A stretch of 64,000 nucleotides of DNA. Source: Bacillota bacterium (GTDB lineage: Bacteria > Bacillota > Desulfotomaculia > Desulfotomaculales > Desulforudaceae). The stretch spans positions 60,178 to 124,177 of the forward strand of contig JBFLXL010000005.1 of the NCBI GenBank assembly GCA_040757205.1, read 5' to 3'. This document shows positions 57,320 through 64,000 of this stretch, one piece after another. A program made the position numbers and the translations under genes. The notes beneath the pieces are model-generated. The model did not search any database. It saw nothing but the letters and a program-made list of their open reading frames with translations, and was not told the DNA's origin. Positions within the stretch are counted from its first letter, which is position 1, and each line of letters begins with the position of its first letter.

Positions 57320-58537
57320 TTAGGCGCGTGAGGCCGTCTGGAAGGATTTGTGCTTGTGCACAAAATAAAGGCTCAGCAGGAGAGCGGCGGCCGGCAGGAC
57401 GGCCACCAGTCCGAAAGCGGCCCGGTAGCCGGCGATTAGAGCGGCCAGCCCCGCCGCCGGCGGACCAAGAACCTGCCCGATGTCCATCATGGTGGCCAAA
57501 CCGCCCAGGGCAGCGCCTCGTTTCCCGCTTTCCACCAGTTCGGCCGCCAGGGGCCTTGTGCCGGAGGTGACCAGGGCGAACCCCAAGCCGAAACCGAAGC
57601 TCAGCAGGACAAATCCGTAAAGGGTGCACCAAATGGGAACGGCGGCGGCGGAAAGGGCGCTCAAGGCCAGGCCCGCCAAAATCAACGGGATTCTGCCCAC
57701 CCGGTCGGACACTCGGCCGAAGACCGGTTTCAGGAAGATGACGCCCGCGAGTTGTATGCCCATGACGGCCCCGATCTGCCATACGGGCAGGCCCAGGTGC
57801 CGGGCGAACAGCGGGAACATGACCTCAAAGGCCCCGTAGGCGAAAAAGACCGCCGCTTCCACGCCGCCCACCATCAGAAAACCGCGGTTTTGCAGCAGGG
57901 ACCGGAGAACTTCGAAGAGCCCCTCGTTTCCGGCGGCGGCAGCCTCTTTCTCACCTCGTCCTTTGACAACCTCTTTCCCGCCTCGTCCTTCTTGACCGTC
58001 GCGCAGCATGGTCCCCAGCGCCAAGGCCGCCAGCCCGGCGGCGGCGCAAAGCAGAAAAACGCTTTCAAATCCCCAGGAGGCCAGCAGCAAACCGCCCAAG
58101 AAAGGGGCCAGCGCCCGGCCCGCCATGGTGGAGGAGGTGAAGACCGCCAGCATCTCGCCCCGGCGGGCGCCGCCGGCGGCGGCGACGGCCGCCAGCGCCA
58201 CCGGGGCAAAGGCGGCGGTGGCCACCCCGTGATAAAACCGCGCCGCCGCCAGTTGCCAGGGTTCGTACACCCATAAATACAGGAGCGGGGCCGTAACAAA
58301 CACCAACAGCGACACCAGCAGAATCTTTTTCCAGGAGTAGCGGTCCGCCAAAGCCCCGGCCAGGTAACTCACAAAAAGGCCCGGTATGGTTGAGGCCGCG
58401 GCAATCAATCCCACCTGGGCGTCGTTGGCGCCCAGGTGGGAGGCGAACAAAGGCAGCGTCGGGGTCTTGGACAGGGTGGAGCTGAAAATGGCCGCAAAGC
58501 CGCAAAGGCTGAAGAACCAGACCAATCGGGCGTTCAC
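57320..58537 (-). CDS. MFS transporter
   Basis: The 405-residue protein has about 12 TM helices and the MFS signature between helices 2 and 3 (VSYLAGALADRYSWKKILL) and its second-half counterpart (FGRVSDRVGRIPLIL). It is the distal gene of an HD-MFS unit divergent from chrB-like genes, which suggests export linked to the same signal. A GTG start lies 9 bases after the HD gene. The substrate is unknown; chrA is not present, so this may be the exporter that replaces it. Confidence 0.85.
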   Translation of the reverse strand: MNARLVWFFSLCGFAAIFSSTLSKTPTLPLFASHLGANDAQVGLIAAASTIPGLFVSYLAGALADRYSWKKILLVSLLVFVTAPLLYLWVYEPWQLAAARFYHGVATAAFAPVALAAVAAAGGARRGEMLAVFTSSTMAGRALAPFLGGLLLASWGFESVFLLCAAAGLAALALGTMLRDGQEGRGGKEVVKGRGEKEAAAAGNEGLFEVLRSLLQNRGFLMVGGVEAAVFFAYGAFEVMFPLFARHLGLPVWQIGAVMGIQLAGVIFLKPVFGRVSDRVGRIPLILAGLALSALSAAAVPIWCTLYGFVLLSFGFGLGFALVTSGTRPLAAELVESGKRGAALGGLATMMDIGQVLGPPAAGLAALIAGYRAAFGLVAVLPAAALLLSLYFVHKHKSFQTASRA

Positions 58538-58546
58538 CGGCGCGCC

Positions 58547-59293
58547 CTACTCGCCACCAGCCGTCCAGGCCCGTATTTCCCGGTGCATATCCAGGTACCG
58601 CCCGGTCGTCGCGATGTTCTTGCCGTACTTAGGATAGGTCCGCAGGATCTCTTCGAAACGGTCTTCGGCGTCCTGTTCGCCGGACACGATGCCGGCGGGG
58701 TCGCAAATGATGTCGGCCAGGCGGTCGGCGTAAATGACAATCTTTTCTTCCGGCGTGCCGAGCGTGTAATCCAGGGCCGGCAGGCCCAGCTCCGCCGCTT
58801 CGGCAGTGGTCAGCCCGCCGCGGATGTGCTTGCGGATGATGGCGACCACGGCCTCGTCCAGGCCGAGTTCCAGGGCTATGGCGGCACCCAGTTCACCATG
58901 CTCGATACCGTAGGTTTTGGCCTTGCCCAGATCGTGATAGAGCGCGCCCTTGAACACCAGGGCCATGTCCAGGTCCAGGCCGGTGCGGGCGGCGATTTCC
59001 AGGGCCTTGCGGGCCACGGCCATACTGTGTTCCACCGCCTCCTCGGGGCACCCGGCCCCGCGCAGGGCGGCCAGATCCGGCCCGGCCTTGTCTTCCACCA
59101 CGTGGTGGAGAAACTCGGCCACTCCTTCCTCACCCCAGGCGGTGCGCACGAAGTCGAGGTTGGGCTTAAGGTTCGGCAGGCTGTGCCTTTCGGCTTTGAA
59201 TTCCCGGTCCAGGTCCAGCCATTCGTGCAGCATCCGGTAATCCTTGCCGGTTCGCTTCAGGCTGGTTTTCACGTGTTCTTCAAATGGCGGCAT
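58547..59293 (-). CDS. HD-domain phosphohydrolase-like protein
   Basis: The 248-residue protein has an HD-type core: EHSMAVARKALEIAAR, ALYHDLGKAKTYGIEHGELGA, and IRKHIRGG and IYADRLADIICDP, with metal-ligand His and Asp. HD proteins of this type hydrolyse phosphate esters or nucleotides. The N-terminal 60 residues (EEHVKTSLKRTGKDYRMLHEW) are helical. The ATG start follows GGAGAGTG. Its promoter carries two palindromic operator copies. Confidence 0.78.
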   Translation of the reverse strand: MPPFEEHVKTSLKRTGKDYRMLHEWLDLDREFKAERHSLPNLKPNLDFVRTAWGEEGVAEFLHHVVEDKAGPDLAALRGAGCPEEAVEHSMAVARKALEIAARTGLDLDMALVFKGALYHDLGKAKTYGIEHGELGAAIALELGLDEAVVAIIRKHIRGGLTTAEAAELGLPALDYTLGTPEEKIVIYADRLADIICDPAGIVSGEQDAEDRFEEILRTYPKYGKNIATTGRYLDMHREIRAWTAGGE

Positions 59294-59347
59294 CGTTTTT
59301 CACTCTCCAAAAAATAAATTTGTTTGGCCTGGCGCGCATCGCTGCGG

Positions 59348-59407
59348 GTAACCAAGGTTACACTGTAACCATGGTTACATCTTAGCCCGCGAGGTGGCGG
59401 CTGTCAA
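59348..59407 (-). promoter_or_regulatory. Minus promoter and two operator palindromes
   Basis: TTGACA (59407-59402), a 17-base spacer and TAAGAT (59384-59379) form the promoter. TGTAACCATGGTTACA (59364-59379) abuts the -10 box and GTAACCAAGGTTAC (59348-59361) lies 17 bases further, center to center. A repressor bound there would block initiation. Confidence 0.75.
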
Positions 59408-59475
59408 GAGGCGATTTTTTTAGTCTTCCAAATTTCCCGGCCGCCCCCCTCGCCTGCGGATTGATTTGGCGCCGA

Positions 59476-59524
59476 TTGACGCGGGGCGGTGGCCATACTT
59501 ATAATAAAGTGCAACCACGGTTAC
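59476..59524 (+). promoter_or_regulatory. Plus promoter and operator of the chrB-like genes
   Basis: TTGACG (59476-59481) and TATAAT (59500-59505) are 18 bases apart. GCAACCACGGTTAC (59511-59524) is the third copy of the palindrome and overlaps the expected +1. It has one mismatch to the perfect repeat. Confidence 0.75.
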
Positions 59525-59614
59525 AAGAAATTTCGCCCGCCGTGGAAGCCCCGGCCGCAGCCCGGCTCCCTCCGGTTGCTGTTCGTGCGTTCCGAGGCGG
59601 AGAAAGGGATCAAC

Positions 59615-60073
59615 GTGGAGTGGATCATGATGGTCTACCAGCTTCCCAAGTCGAGAACCAGCGCCAAGAAACTGGCGATCTGGAGAAAGCTGAATCGGCT
59701 GGGGGTATACTCGCCGCAGGATTCGGTTTTTATCCTCCCTTACTCGGAGAGGACCCTGGAACACTTTGAGTGGCTGGGCGAGGAAATCGTTGAAATGGGG
59801 GGCGAGGTTGCGCTGTGGGCGGTGAGAAGCCTGAAACCTTTTCAGGACGAGCGCATCAAGGAGTATTTTCTGGAAAAGGTTAACGAGCAGTACCGGAGCG
59901 TGATGGCCAGGGTGGACGAGATTGACGATCTGGAACAACTGCGGGACCAGTGGGCGCTCTTCGGCCGGATAAAGACCCAGGACTACCTGAAGTCGCCGCT
60001 CTCGTCCGAGGTCCAAAGGGCCATTGAAAACAAGGCGGCCGCGTTGTCGGGGAAGAAGGAGGAAAACGAATGA
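59615..60073 (+). CDS. ChrB N-terminal-type protein (split chromate resistance regulator)
   Basis: The 152-residue protein has the ChrB N-terminal pattern WIMMVYQLPKSRTSAKKLAIWRKL, DSVFILPYSERTLEHFEWL and GEVALWAVRSLKPF. It starts GTG after GAAAGGGATCAAC; a longer upstream frame lacks family sequence. ChrB regulators of chromate resistance contain this region joined to a second domain; here that domain is a separate overlapping gene. A basic Gly/Lys C-terminus follows. Confidence 0.78.
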   Translation: MEWIMMVYQLPKSRTSAKKLAIWRKLNRLGVYSPQDSVFILPYSERTLEHFEWLGEEIVEMGGEVALWAVRSLKPFQDERIKEYFLEKVNEQYRSVMARVDEIDDLEQLRDQWALFGRIKTQDYLKSPLSSEVQRAIENKAAALSGKKEENE

Positions 60074-60486
60074 AGTGGGTCACCTGGGAAAACGTGGGCG
60101 TGGACCGGATTTCCAGCGCCTGGCTCATCGCCCGGTTCATCGACCCGGAGGCCGAGTTCCGGTTCATCAGGAAGGGAGAGCGCATCAGCGAGGCAGACGG
60201 CACTCCTTTCGACGTGCCGGGGGTGCGGCTCACCCACCGGCGGGGCCACTGCACTTTTTGCACCATCCTAAAGGAGTACGAGCTCAAAGACCCGGTGCTG
60301 GACCGGCTGGGAGCCGTCATTGACGCCGCCGACACCGTCCACGACCTATTGCCCCCGCCGGAGGCCGCCGGTGTGGACCTCATCTTCCGCGGGCTGCGCA
60401 AAGTGACGGGCGACGATTTCAAAGCCCTCGAAACCGGGTTTGTCGTTATGGATGCCTTGTACCGTCAGCTCTCGGATGAACTGTAG
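60070..60486 (+). CDS. ChrB C-terminal-type protein
   Basis: The 138-residue protein matches the C-terminal domain of ChrB: VTWENVGVDRISSAWLIARF, FIDPEAEFRFI, DVPGVRLTHRRGHCTFCTIL and a late VDLIFRGLRK region. It overlaps the N-terminal half gene by 4 bases (ATGA). Together the two genes give a complete but split ChrB, a chromate-responsive regulator or sensor. The Cys-His cluster RRGHCTFC may bind the ligand or metal. Confidence 0.75.
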   Translation: MKWVTWENVGVDRISSAWLIARFIDPEAEFRFIRKGERISEADGTPFDVPGVRLTHRRGHCTFCTILKEYELKDPVLDRLGAVIDAADTVHDLLPPPEAAGVDLIFRGLRKVTGDDFKALETGFVVMDALYRQLSDEL

Positions 60487-60567
60487 GAAATAGGCGGCAA
60501 AAAATAACCGGGCATGCGCCTCCAAAATGTAATATATTGCCAGTCAGAGAACCGTCCCCGGACTGTT

Positions 60568-60596
60568 CACCCACCTGCATCCGCTACAGGTGGGTG
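60568..60596. terminator. Hairpin between the chrB-like genes and the surface protein gene
   Basis: CACCCACCTG and CAGGTGGGTG form a perfect 10-bp stem with a 9-nt loop. No long T-run follows, so it is either a weak bidirectional terminator or mRNA end protection. The adjacent AGAGAACCGTCCCCGG belongs to the repeat family seen near 21690. Confidence 0.55.
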
Positions 60597-60698
60597 CAAA
60601 TACTTTTCCGGATCTGGAAACTCCAACTGATTATTGTCCATGAGGTTCAGTGACCCTGTTCGGCGTTCGGCGAACCGCCATTGTTTAGCGGCAGGGGT

Positions 60699-63600
60699 TT
60701 ACAGCAGATCCGCCTTCGCCAGCGCCCGCTTGAGCAACACCGCGGCCTGCGCCCGGGTGAGCCTGTCGGCGGGAGCAAGCTTTCCTTCCGGGGTTCCGCC
60801 GATGATCCCGGTTTGCACCGCCGCGGCCATTGTGGCGCGCGCCCAAGCGCCCACTGCACCGGCATCGCGGTAGGATTCCAGGATGCTTTCCGGCGCCGGG
60901 GGCACCTCGACGCCCAGGCGCTTAAGGAGCCTGACCGTCAGAACCGCGGCCTCCTCACGGGTGACGCTCCTTTCCGGCCCGAAGGTTCCGTCCGCGTAAC
61001 CGCCCACGAGCCCCGCCGCTGCGGCGGTACTCACCGCTTTGGCGTACCAGGCGCCAGAAGGTATGTCCGTGAAGGTTTTTCCTGCCGCGTCCTGTGCTTT
61101 GTGCCCGGCGAACTCCAGGGCATTGACCACCATGGCGGCGAACTCCGCCCGGGTGACGGTTCTGTCCGGGGCGAAGCTGCCGCCGGGCAGGCCGCCCACA
61201 ATATACCGTGCGCTCAGAATCTGGATATCGTTTATCGCCCAATGGCCCGCCAGGTCGCTGAAGGCACGCGCCTCTTCAAACACGGCGTAGCGGGAAAAGC
61301 CCGTGAGTCTGACCCGGACGGTGTTGGTGGCGGTGTCCGCCCTGCCCCCCACATAGCGCCACTTTTCTTTCTCCCACCGGTAGATCCCCAGGCGGGATGG
61401 GTTCTGCACCCGCTGCGGGTCGTAAGGCAAAATCAGGTGGCGTTCTCCTTCCAGGTTCACTTCGCGGTCACCCCGTTTTACGCGGGCGCTAACCTCCACA
61501 TCCGCGCCGGCCGGCCGGAGGTGCGCCGGAGATGGCGGCAAATCACCCACGCCCGGAGTAACGCTAATGACAATCATGCTGCCGGCATCTTGTTCCAGGA
61601 GGGCTTGCGCCAGACGGGGCGGGAGAACAACCGCGGCTTGCGGGGTATTGATCCGCACTTCGCGGCCAAGATCCCGCATTCCCTCAAGAGCGCCGGCGTC
61701 TACCGTCACGCCCTGTTCGGCTTCCTCGGCGGAAAAGTCCTCCGTAAAGGTCGCGCCCGTTGCTCTCTGGACGTCCGGCGCGGTAACAGCCGGGGCGGCA
61801 GGCGGCACAACAAGCGGCACAACAGGCGGCACGGCAGGGGTTACATCGTCCCAGCCGCCTGGCACCGGCGCGGGCGCCTGCGCTTTGACCGTGAGGGTAA
61901 AGGCCTTGGTGTCGCCGGCCGTCCCCTTGCTGATGGTGGCGGTCAGGGTGAGTTGCTTGTCGCCCTGGGTGTGGGAGGGCCGCGTCACTTTACCGTCAAT
62001 AGCGATTACGGAGGTGTCGCTGCTCTGCCAGGTGACGGTGGTCCCGCCGGCACCGCTTGCCGGCAGGGTCAGGTCGCTGGTGATATTGTCGGGTGCCGGA
62101 TTCGCTCCCTTGATAATGTCGAAGGTCAGCGCCGCTTTGCCCGCCGCCACGGCTTCCGCGTCGGTCTGCGCCAGCGCTTTGACCGTGAGGGCAAAGGCCT
62201 TGGTGTCGCCGGCCGTTCCCTTGCTGATGGTGGCGGTCAGGGTGATTTGCTTATCGCCCTGGGTGTGGGAAGGACGCGTTACCTTGCCGTCATTGCCGAT
62301 TACGGAGGTGTCGCTGCTCAGCCACGCGAAGGTGGTCCCGTTCGCACCGCTTCCCGGCAGGGTCAGGTCGCTCGTGATGCTGTCGGCCGCCGTATTCGCT
62401 CCCTTAATATCGTCAAAGGTCAGTGCCGTTTTGTCCGCCCCCACGGCCTGGGCGTCGCTGAGCACCCCTGTGCCGGAAAGTGGTACATCTAGCTGGCTGT
62501 TGGCAGGGTCGTTTGATGGTATCCTTAACAAAGCGCTCTTGGCACCAGCGGAAGTGGGAGAGAAAACAACCTCCAGCGAAGCGCTGTGTCCCGGTGTCAG
62601 CGTTTGTCCGGAAGCCTGGTCGTTTTGAATGCCGAATTGGCCGGCGTCAAGGCCGGTTATCACTATCGCCCCAACAATAAGGTTAGCCGTGCCGTTGTTG
62701 GTAATGGTGAAGCTTCGCGCGGACGATGTATTGTCCACGAAAATATCGCCGAAGTTGTGACCACCAGGGCTTACCTCTATGAACGGCACCGAAATAAAGG
62801 CGGAGACTTTGAGGTAGCTGGAAAAGTCCACGTGGTCGCTCACCCTGTCCCCGGTTCCCAACGGGTTGGTCGCGTGTCGCGGGCCGGACGCCGCACCCCA
62901 GAAGTTGTATTTGGCGTTTACCGTAACTGACGAGCTGATGTTCTGTACTCCGAAGTTGGCGTTTCCGGTGATGTCATTGCCTTGACCAGCGGCGCCGCCG
63001 ATGACCGGGTTAGCGTTATTCTCGCAGTAAACACCGATTGGGTTGTTAGAGATGGTATTCTTTGTGACCGCCGGGTTGCTGTCGCGGAGGTGAATGCCGC
63101 TATGAGCGTTGTTGCGCATGGTGTTGCCGGAGATGGTCACGTTGCTCCCGGCGTACTCCAGGAGGATGCCGTGGCTGGCGTTATGCTCGAAGGTGTTGCC
63201 GCTAACCGTGTGGACGGCGCCGGTGTCCCACAGGCGCAGGGCGTGGGAGGCGCTGTTGCTTAAAACCGAGTTGGTCAGGGTGAGTGTGCCTGCCCCGGTC
63301 TTATAGAGGTTGCCGACGTGGCGGCCCGTGTAAAAGGGCGCGTCCCACCAAATCACCGCCCCGCCGTAGCGGATCACCGTGTGGTCCAGGGTGGCGGCCC
63401 CGTTGTTGCGGATCTCGATCCCGATCCACCACCCGGCGGCCGGGACGGTGGTCGAACCGTCGCCGTTGGTGTCACCGCCCGCCGCGTCGTCCCGGTAGTC
63501 GGTGAAGTAGATGGGGGCGGCAGCAGTACCCCGAGCCAAGAGGATGCCGTTCACATGCAGGCCGGTGTTCTGGGCGAATTTGACCACGCGCCCCGCCGTA

Positions 63601-64000
63601 ACGGTCAGGGTCCTGCCGGCGGCCACGGTGATGTTCCCCCGCAGGAAATAGACCCGGTTGTTATCCCAACTGACATTAGCATTGATGGTGCCGCCTTCCA
63701 CATGCAACGGGCCGTCAAAGATGTTGTTAGCATCCACCGTTACCCCCGAACAGGGTGCCGCCAGGCCGATGGGGCCGATGGTGTTGCCGTTTAAGGTATT
63801 GTTGGCAATGGAGGTGGGCAGCCTAGTGCCGTCGCCGGCCACGTAAAGCCCGTAGTGGGCATTGCCCAGGCTGGTGTTGACGCTAATCGCCGGGCTGCTG
63901 TTGTTGATGTGAATGCCGCTATGAGCGTTGTTGCGCATGGTGTTGCCGGAGATGGTCACGTTGCTCCCGGCGTTCACCAGTACTATGCCGTTATTGGCGT
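60699..64000 (-). CDS. SLH-domain beta-helix surface protein (5' end outside window)
   Basis: The frame ends at 60699 and is open through 64000, so at least 1100 residues are present and the N-terminus is missing. The first 365 residues form a parallel beta-helix with NosD-like repeats (GSNVTISGNTMRNNAHSGIH and variants). A choice-of-anchor-type domain follows (FIEVSPGGHNFGDIFVDNTS), then two bacterial Ig-like repeats of about 90 residues and a Pro-rich linker. The C-terminal 200 residues hold three SLH domains (LAGHWAINDIQILSARYIVG; IPSGAWYAKAVSTAAAAGLV; AVGAWARATMAAAVQTGIIG). SLH domains tether it to cell-wall polymer, so this is an S-layer-type or adhesive surface protein. Confidence 0.9.
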   Translation of the reverse strand, partial: ANNGIVLVNAGSNVTISGNTMRNNAHSGIHINNSSPAISVNTSLGNAHYGLYVAGDGTRLPTSIANNTLNGNTIGPIGLAAPCSGVTVDANNIFDGPLHVEGGTINANVSWDNNRVYFLRGNITVAAGRTLTVTAGRVVKFAQNTGLHVNGILLARGTAAAPIYFTDYRDDAAGGDTNGDGSTTVPAAGWWIGIEIRNNGAATLDHTVIRYGGAVIWWDAPFYTGRHVGNLYKTGAGTLTLTNSVLSNSASHALRLWDTGAVHTVSGNTFEHNASHGILLEYAGSNVTISGNTMRNNAHSGIHLRDSNPAVTKNTISNNPIGVYCENNANPVIGGAAGQGNDITGNANFGVQNISSSVTVNAKYNFWGAASGPRHATNPLGTGDRVSDHVDFSSYLKVSAFISVPFIEVSPGGHNFGDIFVDNTSSARSFTITNNGTANLIVGAIVITGLDAGQFGIQNDQASGQTLTPGHSASLEVVFSPTSAGAKSALLRIPSNDPANSQLDVPLSGTGVLSDAQAVGADKTALTFDDIKGANTAADSITSDLTLPGSGANGTTFAWLSSDTSVIGNDGKVTRPSHTQGDKQITLTATISKGTAGDTKAFALTVKALAQTDAEAVAAGKAALTFDIIKGANPAPDNITSDLTLPASGAGGTTVTWQSSDTSVIAIDGKVTRPSHTQGDKQLTLTATISKGTAGDTKAFTLTVKAQAPAPVPGGWDDVTPAVPPVVPLVVPPAAPAVTAPDVQRATGATFTEDFSAEEAEQGVTVDAGALEGMRDLGREVRINTPQAAVVLPPRLAQALLEQDAGSMIVISVTPGVGDLPPSPAHLRPAGADVEVSARVKRGDREVNLEGERHLILPYDPQRVQNPSRLGIYRWEKEKWRYVGGRADTATNTVRVRLTGFSRYAVFEEARAFSDLAGHWAINDIQILSARYIVGGLPGGSFAPDRTVTRAEFAAMVVNALEFAGHKAQDAAGKTFTDIPSGAWYAKAVSTAAAAGLVGGYADGTFGPERSVTREEAAVLTVRLLKRLGVEVPPAPESILESYRDAGAVGAWARATMAAAVQTGIIGGTPEGKLAPADRLTRAQAAVLLKRALAKADLL
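61860..62450 (-). repeat. Two bacterial Ig-like repeat units in the surface protein
   Basis: Two units of about 280 bases share nearly identical stretches: TWQSSDTSVIAIDGKVTRPS and FAWLSSDTSVIGNDGKVTRP, each followed by HTQGDKQ-type and TATISKGTAGDTKAF sequence. They are recent in-frame duplications. Confidence 0.85.
63100..63990 (-). repeat. Internal DNA repeats in the beta-helix region
   Basis: A segment of about 50 bases (CTATGAGCGTTGTTGCGCATGG and on) near 63101-63150 recurs at 63922-63971. It encodes GSNVTISGNTMRNNAHSGIH in both places. The high identity points to recent duplication or gene conversion. Confidence 0.85.

Larger units (their letters stand above)
59294..59614. promoter_or_regulatory. 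Divergent control region of the HD/MFS and split chrB genes
   Basis: This 321-base region separates two divergent transcripts. Three copies of a GTAACC-NN-GGTTAC palindrome are present, two at the minus promoter and one at the plus promoter; the details are given in the next two entries. Confidence 0.75.

Noticed and set aside
57160..57363. 67-aa minus frame before the MFS stop
   Set aside because: It overlaps the end of the MFS gene, has no good ribosome site and no recognisable family sequence.

Overview
The window is chromosomal DNA from a high-GC, endospore-forming, anaerobic Clostridia-type bacterium. Spore genes are present (spoVM, spoIIP, two CotF-type coat proteins), together with an electron-bifurcating Hdr/MvhD and Nfn redox core, rubrerythrins and selenocysteine usage. 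This combination fits the Desulfotomaculum/Pelotomaculum/Desulforudis group; that placement is inference from gene content, not from a marker-gene tree.

1-4.5 kb (minus strand): hdrC-hdrB-hdrA-mvhD and a truncated FrhB-like gene form a heterodisulfide-reductase-type electron transfer operon. mvhD has an in-frame UGA with a hairpin just downstream and reads as a selenoprotein. 4.5-8 kb: a structured ncRNA candidate with its own promoter and terminator (6S-like), the 21-codon spoVM gene, a DnaQ-DinG helicase and a LapA-type membrane protein. 8-18 kb: a nitrilase, then the minus-strand housekeeping series mutS-mutL-methyltransferase-miaA-hfq-PLP lyase-trxB. 18-22 kb: an agrB-agrD quorum-sensing pair, a multi-TM protein and a PAS histidine kinase without a response regulator, followed by repeats and a YlbF-family gene. 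22-26 kb: nfnAB and miaB.

27-34 kb is an AT-richer island: a tightly overlapped seven-gene minus-strand operon (P-loop GTPase, soluble ABC ATPase, binding protein without a signal peptide, secreted binding protein with a copper-amine-oxidase-like stalk, two permeases, a second ATPase) facing a Crp/Fnr-type regulator. It is the best candidate for an undescribed system, probably uptake and cytoplasmic handling of a metal or cofactor. 34-43 kb: spore coat genes, a KtrB potassium channel subunit, rubrerythrin with a duplicated 3' end, glutaredoxin, spoIIP, a MNT/HEPN toxin-antitoxin pair, rlmD and a fused fetA/fetB pseudogene.

43-54 kb: a sensor kinase, several very small membrane proteins, htpX, a cysteine-cluster protein plus HAD phosphatase, a lipoprotein-like aldo/keto reductase, rnpB (RNase P RNA), Nif3 and TrmK proteins, and a rubredoxin/ferritin-like protein. 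54-60.5 kb: a second selenoprotein (peroxiredoxin with UGA at the catalytic position), a 3' tRNA-Val fragment marking an old integration event, an Rpn-type nuclease, three tiny TM genes, and a divergent MFS-HD / split-ChrB locus with shared palindromic operators. The right end is a large SLH-domain beta-helix surface protein that runs off the window.
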